NCBI GenBank assembly: GCA_910577575.1
Contig: CAJTOG010000024.1
Location: forward strand, 1-23,924
Direction: 5' to 3'
Length of the DNA stretch: 23,924 nt
DNA from: an uncultured Ruminococcus sp.
GTDB lineage: Bacteria > Bacillota > Clostridia > Oscillospirales > Ruminococcaceae
Shown piece by piece: positions 14,222 to 22,687 of this stretch (position 1 is its first letter; every line of letters begins with the position of its first letter). Both the position numbers and the translations under genes were made by a program. Under the pieces are notes generated by a model. The model was not told where the DNA came from and ran no database searches. It worked only from the letters and a program-made list of their open reading frames with translations.

Positions 14222-15712
14222 ATGGGATTTTTAGATTTATTTAAAGCAAATGAAAATAAACAATTAAGAGATAGAATAAATGCTTTAGAAAGTCAGAATG
14301 TATTTTTACAACAAAAATATATCGAACTTGAAGCATCAATTCCAAAAGAAAAGAAAGATTTCGATAAATTACAGCAAAATATATTTACTCTTAATCAGGA
14401 AATTTCCAATAAAAATGCTGAAAAAAGCAAAATTCAGCAGGATTTACAAAGTTTATCAAATTCATATAATGAAATAAAATCAAGCTTAGAAAAAAATCAA
14501 GCTGAATTATCGAAAATAATATCTAATGTACAGAAATTAAAAGTACTTCATGACCAGTATAAAACTGCTGTCAAAGGATATGAAAAAAATTCAGATGGCA
14601 GTATTATTGATATTACACCTGAAAATGAATTAATGCCATTCGTAGAAATAGACCTGAATTGTTTTAATATTCGTGAGCTTCATAACAAATATAGACAAAA
14701 TCAACGAGAGATACAAAAAGTTTTTACAAAATATGAAAGCAGATATACAACTAAGGCAAATTCTGCAATTTATAAACTTATGGTTATTGCTATGGAAGCA
14801 GAATTACAAAATATTTTGGTCACTCTTTCTAACGGAAAACTTGACAAAGCAATTAATTCAATAAAAAACATTACAAAAAGATATTATGAAGTTGCTGTCG
14901 AAGGCAATCAAAGTATTGCACCCACTATGAAAAAATTTATTGCTGAGATAGAATTTTTATTTATTGAATCAATTAAAATTGAATATGAGTACTATGTTAA
15001 AAAAGAACAGGAACGCGAAGAACAGAGAGCAATTCGTGAACAGATGAAACAAGAGGCAGAAGAACAGAAGGCACTTGAAGCAGAGAAAAAGAAAGTTGAA
15101 CGGGAAGAATCTAAATATAATGCACAGATTGAACAGCTTACCGAAAAATTACAGGAAACCTTTGATAATAATCAATTAAGACAACTTCAGGAACGTATAG
15201 CACAACTGCAAGCACAGATGGAAGAAGTTAAAAAGAAAAAGAATGAGATTATCAATTTGCAAAACGGTAAGGCAGGATATGTATATGTTATCAGTAATCT
15301 TGGCTCATTTGGAGAGAATGTGTTTAAAGTTGGTATGACCAGACGACAAGAACCTATGGACAGAATTAAAGAGTTAAGTAATGCAAGCGTTCCTTTTTCA
15401 TTTGATGTACACAGTCTTATTTTTTCACAAGACGCTGTCAGCTTGGAAAATACACTTCACAAGGAACTAAACAGCAGACGTGTAAATAAAGTTAATTTAC
15501 GAAAAGAATTTTTCAAAATTTCTATTGATGAACTTGAGAATCTTGTTATGCGATATGACCCTACGGCAGAATTTAAAAGAACTATGCTTGCTGAACAATA
15601 CCATCAAAGTATGAATCATAAAGGTACTGTATCAGAAATAAAAAATGATAATGAAGATGATAAAACAGTGACAATAACTTCTCAATCCGTACCTAGCAGA
15701 ATGGATGAATAA
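14222..15712 (+). CDS. DUF4041 / T5orf172 (GIY-YIG-like) coiled-coil protein
   Basis: This 496-residue protein has an N-terminal coiled coil (~8-110) and a central helical DUF4041-type domain (~125-260; FNIRELHNKYRQNQREIQKVF, YTTKANSAIYKLM). A second, highly charged coiled coil spans ~262-345. The T5orf172/MUG113 domain covers ~352-440 (GYVYVISN, VFKVGMTRR, RIKELSNAS, LENTLHKEL, KEFFKI). The last domain is a GIY-YIG nuclease relative found in phages and genomic islands. Proteins of this layout are common in prophages and accessory regions; their role is not established. AAGGAG lies 13 bases before the ATG, a rather long spacing. The gene stands among remnants, without phage structural genes, so it is a solitary accessory gene rather than part of a visible prophage. 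Confidence 0.85.
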   Translation: MGFLDLFKANENKQLRDRINALESQNVFLQQKYIELEASIPKEKKDFDKLQQNIFTLNQEISNKNAEKSKIQQDLQSLSNSYNEIKSSLEKNQAELSKIISNVQKLKVLHDQYKTAVKGYEKNSDGSIIDITPENELMPFVEIDLNCFNIRELHNKYRQNQREIQKVFTKYESRYTTKANSAIYKLMVIAMEAELQNILVTLSNGKLDKAINSIKNITKRYYEVAVEGNQSIAPTMKKFIAEIEFLFIESIKIEYEYYVKKEQEREEQRAIREQMKQEAEEQKALEAEKKKVEREESKYNAQIEQLTEKLQETFDNNQLRQLQERIAQLQAQMEEVKKKKNEIINLQNGKAGYVYVISNLGSFGENVFKVGMTRRQEPMDRIKELSNASVPFSFDVHSLIFSQDAVSLENTLHKELNSRRVNKVNLRKEFFKISIDELENLVMRYDPTAEFKRTMLAEQYHQSMNHKGTVSEIKNDNEDDKTVTITSQSVPSRMDE

Positions 15713-15853
15713 CAATCCAGTTGAACAAATTATTTTTTCAGATAACATTAGACAACTTGATACACAATTGTTTTTAACATGGTTTTTTAGAGATTCTTCT
15801 CAAATTTTGCTGGGAAATCGGATGGAATATATTGGGCATGATGCATTTAATAG

Positions 15854-16193
15854 TTATGCACAAACGGTTTCACTTTCATTGCGTTGGATAATCAGACCAC
15901 AATGACAACACCCGTAACAACCACAACAGAAACAAACTATACTACACCTACAACTAATGTTACTACAGAAGAAATGGAAACAAATTCTACTGCAATAACC
16001 AATGATGTAGAATCAACAATAACTTCTTCGACAGGAACTACTCCAATAATCACCACAACTACTGCAGAAGGAACTACTCTTCCACAGACCGGTTATTCCA
16101 AATGGTATCAGACAGCTATTAGCAGCTTGTATGACCGGAATCGGCGGTGCAATGGTAATTGGTTCGGATACACTGAAGAAGAAAAGAAGATAA
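15854..16193 (+). pseudogene. Broken LPXTG wall-anchored protein, Thr-rich C-terminal remnant
   Basis: From 15854 the frame reads NGFTFIALDNQTT and then a long Thr-rich linker (TTTTETNYTT and similar), ending in LPQTGYSKWYQTAI at about 16077-16120. In that frame the sorting tail is lost. With a net change of one base near 16121 it continues AACMTGIGGAMVIGSDTLKKKRR and stops at 16193. That gives a complete sortase signal of LPXTG, hydrophobic segment and basic tail. The N-terminal body is missing: upstream of 15854 the frame is stopped. A Thr-rich linker plus LPXTG is the ending of cell-wall-anchored scaffoldins such as ruminococcal ScaE, but no cohesin is visible, so that origin is only a suggestion. 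A 66-codon frame at 15705-15905 overlaps it and is probably not a gene. Confidence 0.75.
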
Positions 16194-16547
16194 ACTATAA
16201 TTGTAAAATCAGGAAATGCTCATGAAATTTGTGATACACTTAAAAATGCTTGAATTTTATTTGTTTTCAGGAACTTATGGGACTTTTCAGAAATTTATCA
16301 AAAAACGTTTTAGAAAATTCAGTTTAGAAACCGACAGTACATCAAAATTCAGATATATCCGGAGCAGGATTTTTTCTCCGATGAATTTTTATAAAATGCA
16401 TTAAGTTTTTAATTCCTGTATGCTGGATTTTTCGGTTGATGAGGGGTATTATTTTCCGAAAAAGAAGTATCAAAAATGAGCTATATTTCTTACATCATTC
16501 GGATGATTAATATATATTTTTACCATTCAAAAAAAGATTGTTATAAA
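16194..16547. other. Stretch without a convincing gene
   Basis: About 350 bases separate the LPXTG remnant from the next terminator. The only frame over 60 codons (16216-16404) starts with a weak codon, lacks a ribosome binding site and shows no family pattern. I see no promoter, repeat or RNA signal here; it may be further worn sequence. Confidence 0.5.
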
Positions 16548-16590
16548 AAAGAAAAAACACTCTTAAAGACTTTCAAGGGTGTTTTTATTT
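16548..16590 (-). terminator. Terminator of the OmpR-type two-component operon
   Basis: AAAAACACTCTT (16553-16564) pairs with AAGGGTGTTTTT (16575-16586), with one G-U pair. On the minus strand it is followed by a T run. It lies about 20 bases past the kinase stop. Confidence 0.8.
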
Positions 16591-16609
16591 TTACAATTTA
16601 ATCTGATTC

Positions 16610-17815
16610 TTATATATTTTCGCAGAAAAATATTGCAGTAACCTTTCCGCCTGTTTTTGTATTTGATATATCAAGTTTACCGCCGCACTTTTCACAGATG
16701 ATTCTGCATATATAAAGACCAAGACCAAAATGCATACTATTCTGTTTCTTTTCATCACGATAAAACGGTTCTGATGCGGACTGCAACGCTTTATCAGTAA
16801 AGCCCATGCCATCATCCTGTACAGTAATTTTCAGAAAATTTTTAATTACTGAAATATTAACTGTAATTTTGCTGTCTGCATATCTTTCTGCATTTGATAA
16901 AATGTTTTCGTAGACTTCCATAATAAGTTCTTTGTCAATAAATAAATAATCTGAGTCACTTTTAAAATTCAGTATTAAATGCTTGTTTGTACATATATAT
17001 TTTCCGCTTTCGGCAAAGTTTTCTTTGAGTATATCTGTCCGAAGTTCTTCAATATCCGGAATAATATCTTCCAATTTATGCAATGCACTCATTTTATAGG
17101 TATAATTTTCCAGACGATTTATCTGCTCTTTCATTTTAAACAGAATTTCAGAAGTTTTTTCTTCTGTAAGTTTTCTGGAATATTTTTCAAGGAAATCATT
17201 ATAGCCCCTAAGAATGGTCAGGGGAGTACGCAAATCATGAGAAAATGCAGAATTCAGCCGTTTGCGTTCTTCCAGAGAATGCCACATTTCACAATTGTTT
17301 TTATCAAGAGCCTTACGCATATTATTAAAAGCAGTGCAAAGCTGTCCCAGTTCATTCTGTTTAATATATTCAATATTAAAATCAAGCTGATTTTCAGAAA
17401 TTTTTCTTGATGCGTCCAGTAGTATTTCGATAGGCTTTTTTAATTCGTGTCTATAAAAAATCACTCCTGTCAGCACAACATTTAGAAATATCCAAAAAGG
17501 AATAACTATAAACTGTGCACTGCTGATAATAAAATATATCAGCACATATTTTTTGTCTGCAAACGGTCTGCCGTCAGTGATGATATATTTTACATCAAGA
17601 TGATTTTCTTCTTCTTCAAAAAAAATATATAACGGATTATCGTAAGGGGGAGGAATAAGTTGGACATCAGAATGTAAATTCGTATACCAGCTCTGTAATT
17701 CATTTGTGGCTAATCCGATTCCCATTGAACCAAAAAATGCAAACAGAAAACAAATCAGCAGGTAAATAAAAAAGCTGTATTTCAGCGATTTTATTTTATG
17801 TTTTACTTTATCCAT
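16610..17815 (-). CDS. Membrane sensor histidine kinase (HisKA/HATPase)
   Basis: This 401-residue kinase has two transmembrane helices (~12-34 and ~92-120) around a short outside loop, then a HAMP-like linker (~121-175) and HisKA with phosphoacceptor His193 (FSHDLRTPLTIL). The HATPase domain has N-box NILSNAERYAD, DDGMGF and FGLGLYICRIICEKCGG. It should autophosphorylate on His193 in response to an envelope signal and pass phosphate to the regulator encoded just upstream. The ATG at 17815 lies inside the end of the regulator gene (13-base overlap), which implies translational coupling. The small sensor domain fits kinases that sense membrane stress or antibiotics, but the signal is not known. 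Pairs like this often control a nearby transporter; none is directly adjacent. Confidence 0.92.
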   Translation of the reverse strand: MDKVKHKIKSLKYSFFIYLLICFLFAFFGSMGIGLATNELQSWYTNLHSDVQLIPPPYDNPLYIFFEEEENHLDVKYIITDGRPFADKKYVLIYFIISSAQFIVIPFWIFLNVVLTGVIFYRHELKKPIEILLDASRKISENQLDFNIEYIKQNELGQLCTAFNNMRKALDKNNCEMWHSLEERKRLNSAFSHDLRTPLTILRGYNDFLEKYSRKLTEEKTSEILFKMKEQINRLENYTYKMSALHKLEDIIPDIEELRTDILKENFAESGKYICTNKHLILNFKSDSDYLFIDKELIMEVYENILSNAERYADSKITVNISVIKNFLKITVQDDGMGFTDKALQSASEPFYRDEKKQNSMHFGLGLYICRIICEKCGGKLDISNTKTGGKVTAIFFCENI

Positions 17816-18468
17816 TTATATCCAATTCCCCAGACCGTTTCAACATGATATGCTTCACTTGCTAATTTTGCACGTATTCTGCGGATATGCTCTGTCACAA
17901 CACTTGCATTTCCCTCTGCGTCATATCCCCAGATTTTTTCATAAATACGTTCTTTGTCAAATACCTGTCCCATGTTCATGGAAAGAAATTCTATAATTTC
18001 AAATTCTTTTTTTGCAAATTCAATTTTTTCGCCTTTTACAGATATAGTTTTGGCAGAATAATCGATACTTGTTTCATTAAAAAAACGTATATTTGAAACA
18101 GCTGTCTCACGATGTTCACGCCGAATATGTGCAGCTACTCTTGCACCCAGTTCATCAATTGAAAAAGGTTTGATAATATAATCGTCACCGCCCACAGAAA
18201 AGCCTGTAATTTTTTCATAGTCTTCAGTCATCGCAGTCAGAAAAAGAATCGGACATGAAACATATTCACGGATTGTTTTACAAACTGAAAATCCGTCCAT
18301 ATCAGGCATATTTACATCAAGAAGAATTATATCAGGATTCTTTTTAATCTTCCCGATTACATCTCTGCCATTTTTCGCTGTAATTACTTCATATCCGTTT
18401 ATTTCAAAATAGTCTTTTAACAGACTAAGAATATCAGGCTCATCATCTGCTGCAAGTATTCTGTACAT
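17803..18468 (-). CDS. OmpR/PhoB-family response regulator
   Basis: This 221-residue regulator has a receiver domain at residues 1-~115, with Asp8/Asp9, phosphoacceptor Asp51 (IILLDVNMPDMDG), Thr78 and Lys100 (YIIKPFS). The winged-helix output domain covers ~125-221 (FAKKEFEIIEFL, VVTEHIRRIRAKL, VETVWGIGYKW). Phosphorylated dimers would bind tandem repeats at target promoters. I chose ATG 18468 (MYRILAADDE) because GGGGTGA lies 6 bases upstream; the longer frame from 18507 has no such site and would run into the promoter. The gene overlaps its kinase by 13 bases and is driven by the promoter at 18490-18518. Confidence 0.93.
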   Translation of the reverse strand: MYRILAADDEPDILSLLKDYFEINGYEVITAKNGRDVIGKIKKNPDIILLDVNMPDMDGFSVCKTIREYVSCPILFLTAMTEDYEKITGFSVGGDDYIIKPFSIDELGARVAAHIRREHRETAVSNIRFFNETSIDYSAKTISVKGEKIEFAKKEFEIIEFLSMNMGQVFDKERIYEKIWGYDAEGNASVVTEHIRRIRAKLASEAYHVETVWGIGYKWIK

Positions 18469-18489
18469 TTTTATCACCCCATAGACAGT

Positions 18490-18518
18490 ATAATATACAA
18501 TTATCAATTTTTTATCAA
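18490..18518 (-). promoter_or_regulatory. Promoter of the OmpR-type two-component operon
   Basis: On the minus strand, TTGATA (18518-18513), 17 bases and TATTAT (18495-18490) lie just before the regulator start. The TTGATA is repeated 11 bases later, which could be part of an autoregulatory site. Confidence 0.6.
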
Positions 18519-18534
18519 TTTTATTACGCTTTAT

Positions 18535-19545
18535 TTAAAGATTCAATTTTTTCACACTGTCACGGACAATTATATTACCGCTTATCATACCCATTTCACG
18601 TTGTTTGAAAGGATTTCTTATACGCTTGCAAATTTGATTTACACTTATTTCTGCCATTTTATCCTGATTTACTTCATAAGTTGTAATTTTAACAGGTGTT
18701 ACTTCTGAAAGAATATAATTGTCAAATCCTACAATTGAAATATCATTGGGAACTTCAAAGCCCTGTTCAGTAATAAGTTTCATTGTTTCATAAGCAGTAT
18801 AGTCACAGTTACAGGCAAGTGCAGTGAAGCTTTTTATTGTTTCGGAAGGAATGTGCAATTCAATTTTTCCTATATCGCTTCTGTCAGGAATTACCATGTC
18901 TTCAGTCACTTTGATTCCCGCTTCAGTCATAGCCTTGCAGTAGCCATAGAATCGGTCGGTAATACTACTTGTTTCGCCGACAGTTCCGACAAATGCAATT
19001 TTTCTGTGCCCCTGTCTGATAAGATGTTCGGTCATGATGTACATTCCATAGTAGCCATCAGAAATAACAGTATCGAAATTATATTTTGCATTGTATGAAT
19101 CAAGCATAACCATAGGAATTTTAAGTGAAGAAAGCATCCTGATATACTCGTCTGAAAATGGTCCCATAACTATTAAGCCATCAACATGATTATTGCGGAC
19201 AAGCTTGGGTGTACTGCAATTTGTCTGTGCAGATTCGCTTATTACTTCCAAAATTCCGAGATTATCGGAACAGGTAAGCTGTTTAAGCAAACGTTCATAT
19301 AAACTCCAGTAAAAAGATGAACCTTTTTGAAGATAAAGATATGAATTGAGAATACCTATAACAAGGGAATCATTTTTGTCTGAGACGGACTGAGACGGTT
19401 TATATCCCATTTTTTCAGCAGTTTGAATAATTTTGTTTCTAAGGGAATCGCTCACGCCGTCTTTTCCGTTAAGGGCTTTTGAGACGGTAACAATGCTGAT
19501 ATTTAATTTTTCGGCAATATCTGCCATTCTTACTGTTTTCGCCAT
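18535..19545 (-). CDS. LacI-family transcriptional regulator
   Basis: This 336-residue repressor has an N-terminal helix-turn-helix (residues 4-~50; RMADIAEKLNISIVTVSKALNGKDGVS), including the hinge-side KMGYKPS. A periplasmic-binding-protein-like sensor domain follows (~63-330; GLIVMGPFS, VMLDSYN, RQGHRKIAFVG, ALACNCDYTAYE, SIVGFDNYILSE). The family binds a sugar, often a breakdown product of the target polysaccharide, and releases the operator. ATG 19545 is preceded by AGGAG; the in-frame 19566 start has none. The gene is divergent from the mannanase, and both promoters contain the same 12-bp motif, so it very likely controls both. A manno-oligosaccharide or mannobiose inducer is inference from the neighbour. 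Confidence 0.93.
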   Translation of the reverse strand: MAKTVRMADIAEKLNISIVTVSKALNGKDGVSDSLRNKIIQTAEKMGYKPSQSVSDKNDSLVIGILNSYLYLQKGSSFYWSLYERLLKQLTCSDNLGILEVISESAQTNCSTPKLVRNNHVDGLIVMGPFSDEYIRMLSSLKIPMVMLDSYNAKYNFDTVISDGYYGMYIMTEHLIRQGHRKIAFVGTVGETSSITDRFYGYCKAMTEAGIKVTEDMVIPDRSDIGKIELHIPSETIKSFTALACNCDYTAYETMKLITEQGFEVPNDISIVGFDNYILSEVTPVKITTYEVNQDKMAEISVNQICKRIRNPFKQREMGMISGNIIVRDSVKKLNL

Positions 19546-19575
19546 AATAAAAACTCCTGTATTCAATATGCATTT

Positions 19576-19604
19576 ATTATATCATGAATTTAACTTGATG
19601 TCAA
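19576..19604 (-). promoter_or_regulatory. Promoter of the lacI-type gene, with operator half-site
   Basis: On the minus strand, consensus TTGACA (19604-19599), 17 bases and consensus TATAAT (19581-19576). The 12 spacer bases next to the -10 box read TTAAATTCATGA, identical to those in the divergent mannanase promoter, so autoregulation is likely. Confidence 0.85.
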
Positions 19605-19657
19605 GAACAGTATAAAGCTGTTGTAATTAATTAAAATAAAAAAATAAGTAAAACCGC

Positions 19658-19686
19658 TTGACATTTACTTAAATTCATGATAATAT
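19658..19686 (+). promoter_or_regulatory. Promoter of the mannanase gene
   Basis: TTGACA (19658-19663), a 17-base spacer and TAATAT (19681-19686) form a near-consensus promoter about 72 bases before the start codon. Operator-like sequence covers its spacer and the bases just after the -10 box, the position expected for repression. Confidence 0.88.
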
Positions 19687-19695
19687 TTAAGTAAA
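19664..19695 (+). promoter_or_regulatory. Operator 1, palindrome over the mannanase promoter
   Basis: Perfect 10-bp arms TTTACTTAAA (19664-19673) and TTTAAGTAAA (19686-19695) flank a 12-base centre. The site covers the spacer and -10 box of the mannanase promoter. A LacI-type dimer bound here should block RNA polymerase. Assignment to the adjacent LacI protein is inference from position and from the motif shared with its own promoter. Confidence 0.75.
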
Positions 19696-19718
19696 GAAAA
19701 GAGAAAACAAAACAATAA

Positions 19719-19748
19719 TTTAAGTAAATTTATGATTAGTATTTAAGG
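19719..19748 (+). promoter_or_regulatory. Operator 2, second copy before the mannanase start
   Basis: The core AAATTTATGATTAGTATTTAA from 19726 repeats operator 1's AAATTCATGATAATATTTAA from 19671 with small changes. The two cores start 55 bases apart, about five DNA turns. A TTTAAGTAAA arm (19719-19728) is also present. The site touches the ribosome binding site (AAGGAG at 19744-19749). Confidence 0.65.
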
Positions 19749-19758
19749 AGAAATTATT

Positions 19759-22407
19759 ATGAAACATTTAAAAAGACTTTCAGCATTGGCAACTTCGGCA
19801 GTTTTAGGAGCAAGCCTCATCAGTACAACTGATTTTATTGGAAATATCAGGTATGAGGCAATTGCTGCCGAATCTGACAGACTGGGATTTGTAACAGCAG
19901 ACGGTACTCAGTTCAAAATGGACGGCTCAACTTTCTATTATGCAGGAACGAATAACTATTATATCAATTTCAAACCAAAATATGAAGTTGACAAGGTAAT
20001 TGAAGATGCTGCTGCAATGGGTCTTAAAGTTATAAGAACATGGGGACATCTTGATGTAGGAATCAAGACAGATAAGCTTGATAAAGACGGTTCACCGGTT
20101 TTTGAAGAAAATATTGATGGAGTAGGTTCAAAAGAGGGCGTTTACTATCAGTATTTTGACGCTGAACTCGGTCAACCTGTTGTAAATGAGGGAGAATACG
20201 GACTTCAGAAATTGGACTATGTGATTTATAAAGCAGAACAGGAAGGTATAAAGCTTCTTGTTGATTTCACAAACAACTGGGAAGCTTTCGGCGGTATGGG
20301 ACAATATGTAAAATGGGCTGAACTGGCAGGCGAAAGTGTAACAGGTCATGATGATTTCTATACAAATGAAACTATCAAAGGCTGGTACAAGAATTATATT
20401 GAAACAATGCTTAATCACACAAATGCTTATACAGGTGTAAAATATAAAGATGACCCGACAATTTTTGCATGGGAACTTGCAAATGAACCAAGATGTGAAT
20501 CTGACCCAAGCTGTGAAAAAAATACTGTTCTTAACTGGGCGGAGGAAATGAGTGAATTTGTAAAATCAATTGACTCCAATCACATGCTTACTCTTGGTGA
20601 TGAGGGATTTTATAATTTCGGCTATAACGATTTTCCGGAGGGTGAACACAAATATGTTTATTATGGAAGTGCTGGAATGGATTGGGCAAGTTATCTTGAA
20701 ATTCCTGAACTTGATTTTGCTACACTTCATATTTACTGCGACCAATGGGGACTTACCAAAGAACAGGGTAATTTCTGGTTCAAAAAGCATGGTGAAGATG
20801 CTGCTTCAGCAAATAAACCTCTTATTGCTGAAGAATTTGGCTGGAAGGAACGTGATGAACGCACAGATGTTTATAATGAATGGTTTGACATTTTTGAAGG
20901 AAATACATATGAAGGAGTTGAATTTGCTGGCACTAATTATTGGATGCTTGCTTCACTGATTGGCGATGGTACGCTTTATCAGGATTATGACGGATATACG
21001 GTTTATTATGAAAGCGATGCCAATGGTAATCCTACTCAGGATACCTGTGATGCAATTATGGCACATGCTGAAAGAATGTCATCCAAGAATAATGAAAACA
21101 GTATTTCACCTAAAAAGGCTGACTTTGATATTATAAATCCAAACGATGTCATTCTTAATGCAACTATAAAAATAGGTGAAATTACAGGTATTGAATTTAA
21201 CGGCAAAGAACTTGATGATGGCAGTTATACGATAAATGACAATATAGTAACAGTTTCATCGGATGTCTTTAAAAATCTTGAAATTGGAAATTATAAGCTT
21301 ACTATCCTTACAAGCGAGGGTTCACAGCCGTCTGCAATAATAAGGATTTATGATTCAAATGCGGAACAGCATTCCAGAAGCATTATTGACGATTTTGAGT
21401 CATATACATCAGATAAGGAAATATCTGCTGAATATTCAATAAATACAAGTGGCGACCCTGTAACAGTTTCGCTTGATACTGAACACGCTAAAAACGGCAG
21501 TTACGCTATGAAGTATGAATACAGCGTTGAAAATGCAGGATACTGCGGTGTGTCAAAGAATCTCGCCGGAGCTGACTGGACCGGATTCGATGGAATAAGA
21601 TTTAATATTTATTCAGATGGTTCAGACAGGGATACTACTATACAATTTATAGACGGAGCAGGTGCTTACTGGGAAAGTATTCAGCATATAAATGCTGAAG
21701 AAGGATGGAAGGAAGTAAAAATTCCGTTCAGTGATTTCAAGCCACAGAGCTGGGGAACTTCTGCTAATACAATAACTCTTGAAAATGTTAATCAGTTCTC
21801 TATTTATGCCGGTGCAAATGGTAACAACGGAAGTGGCATATGGTATATTGACGATATAGGACTTTATTCTGAAGCAGTTCAGGAAAAGCCTTCTGTAACT
21901 CCAATAAGTGCAGAATATAAAAATGATGATATCGTTTTTACAATTATTCCCAATGGATATTCACTCAAAAGTATTACAACAGAAAAAGGAGATTTTGTAC
22001 AGGGCGTTGATTATGCATTGAACGGAAGTCAGCTTCGCATCAATAAATCGTATCTTTCAGAACTTGAAAATGGTATTTATAATTTTCATATTCAATTTGA
22101 AGGAACAGATGATTTAATTCTTAAGGTTATTGTCGGAGATAACAATAATGACAATACTTTATGGGGTGATGCAAACTGTGATGGAAAGGTTACAATTGCT
22201 GACGCCACTGCTATTATTCAGGCTCTTGGTAATCAGGATGAATATGTACTCTCTGTACAGGGTGCTGTTAATGCTGATGTTATTGATAACGGCGATGGTA
22301 TAACAGGTGCTGATGCAAACGCTATTCAGGCAATTGAAGCAGGATTTATCAAACAGACGGATTTACCATTGACTAAAACAAAACTTGATACTGCCATGAA
22401 TAAATAA
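19759..22407 (+). CDS. Secreted GH5 beta-mannanase with X2-like, CBM and dockerin modules
   Basis: This 882-residue extracellular enzyme probably cuts beta-1,4-mannan (GH5, subfamily 7-like). A signal peptide covers ~1-36. The catalytic domain (~42-445) has VIRTWGH, acid/base Glu243 in WELANEPRC, GDEGFYNFG, LHIYCDQWG and the nucleophile in LIAEEFGWKE (Glu359, less likely Glu358). Next come an Ig-like X2-type domain (~448-535), a jelly-roll carbohydrate-binding module (~544-705; DDFESYTSDK to GIWYIDDIGLYS, CBM11/CIA30-like), a second X2-like domain (~712-795) and a type I dockerin (~803-865; GDANCDGKVTIADAT, NADVIDNGDGITGADAN, the second repeat slightly expanded). The dockerin should dock it on a scaffoldin. 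GGAG lies 9 bases before the ATG. It is a single-gene unit between its LacI-type operators and a terminator. Substrate is inferred from family; a glucanase or mixed activity is the alternative. Confidence 0.92.
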   Translation: MKHLKRLSALATSAVLGASLISTTDFIGNIRYEAIAAESDRLGFVTADGTQFKMDGSTFYYAGTNNYYINFKPKYEVDKVIEDAAAMGLKVIRTWGHLDVGIKTDKLDKDGSPVFEENIDGVGSKEGVYYQYFDAELGQPVVNEGEYGLQKLDYVIYKAEQEGIKLLVDFTNNWEAFGGMGQYVKWAELAGESVTGHDDFYTNETIKGWYKNYIETMLNHTNAYTGVKYKDDPTIFAWELANEPRCESDPSCEKNTVLNWAEEMSEFVKSIDSNHMLTLGDEGFYNFGYNDFPEGEHKYVYYGSAGMDWASYLEIPELDFATLHIYCDQWGLTKEQGNFWFKKHGEDAASANKPLIAEEFGWKERDERTDVYNEWFDIFEGNTYEGVEFAGTNYWMLASLIGDGTLYQDYDGYTVYYESDANGNPTQDTCDAIMAHAERMSSKNNENSISPKKADFDIINPNDVILNATIKIGEITGIEFNGKELDDGSYTINDNIVTVSSDVFKNLEIGNYKLTILTSEGSQPSAIIRIYDSNAEQHSRSIIDDFESYTSDKEISAEYSINTSGDPVTVSLDTEHAKNGSYAMKYEYSVENAGYCGVSKNLAGADWTGFDGIRFNIYSDGSDRDTTIQFIDGAGAYWESIQHINAEEGWKEVKIPFSDFKPQSWGTSANTITLENVNQFSIYAGANGNNGSGIWYIDDIGLYSEAVQEKPSVTPISAEYKNDDIVFTIIPNGYSLKSITTEKGDFVQGVDYALNGSQLRINKSYLSELENGIYNFHIQFEGTDDLILKVIVGDNNNDNTLWGDANCDGKVTIADATAIIQALGNQDEYVLSVQGAVNADVIDNGDGITGADANAIQAIEAGFIKQTDLPLTKTKLDTAMNK

Positions 22408-22441
22408 TCTCAGATTTTTTAATCTTCTCATACTATTTAAT

Positions 22442-22471
22442 AAAAAAGGAATACTGATGTATTCCTTTTTT
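22442..22471 (+). terminator. Terminator of the mannanase gene
   Basis: A perfect 12-bp stem, AAAAAGGAATAC (22443-22454) with GTATTCCTTTTT (22459-22470), has a TGAT loop and lies about 35 bases after the stop codon. Confidence 0.9.
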
Positions 22472-22487
22472 ATTATTCTTATCGGTG

Positions 22488-22600
22488 GAGGCAGTAAAAT
22501 TTGCCAAATAAATAGGAACAAGGAAAGTGTCAGAAGAACTCGGAATACCAAAAGAAACATTGGGGTAATTCGAAAATGCTTTATAAACCGAAAGAATTTT
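22488..22600 (+). mobile_element. IS3-type transposase OrfA remnant
   Basis: In one frame from 22488 the sequence reads EAVKFAK, a stop, IGTRKVSEELGIPKETLG, a stop, then FENAL. This matches the helix-turn-helix of IS3/IS150-type OrfA (usual form AVKLAxExGxxxVAxELGIxxxTLxxW). The first stop replaces what is normally Glu and the second what is normally the Trp/Arg region, so the element is dead. No inverted repeats, target duplication or OrfB part are visible nearby. It lies just past the mannanase terminator and suggests past transposition beside the fibre-degradation gene. Confidence 0.65.
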
Positions 22601-22687
22601 CTTAAATCCACTGCCACGATGGTTTTGAAATAACAACCTTATACTAAAGTACAGATTAAATGCTTTTCAGAGAAAATAAAAAATAAG

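Noticed and set aside
15705..15905. 66-codon plus-strand frame overlapping the end of the DUF4041 gene
   Set aside because: No good ribosome binding site and no family pattern; it runs into the LPXTG remnant in another frame. The ATG overlap with the stop is not enough support.
16216..16404. 62-codon plus-strand frame
   Set aside because: Weak start codon, no ribosome binding site, Lys/Phe-rich composition as expected for random AT-rich DNA.
16979..17410. 143-codon plus-strand frame
   Set aside because: Antisense to the HisKA region of the OmpR-partner kinase; no start signal.
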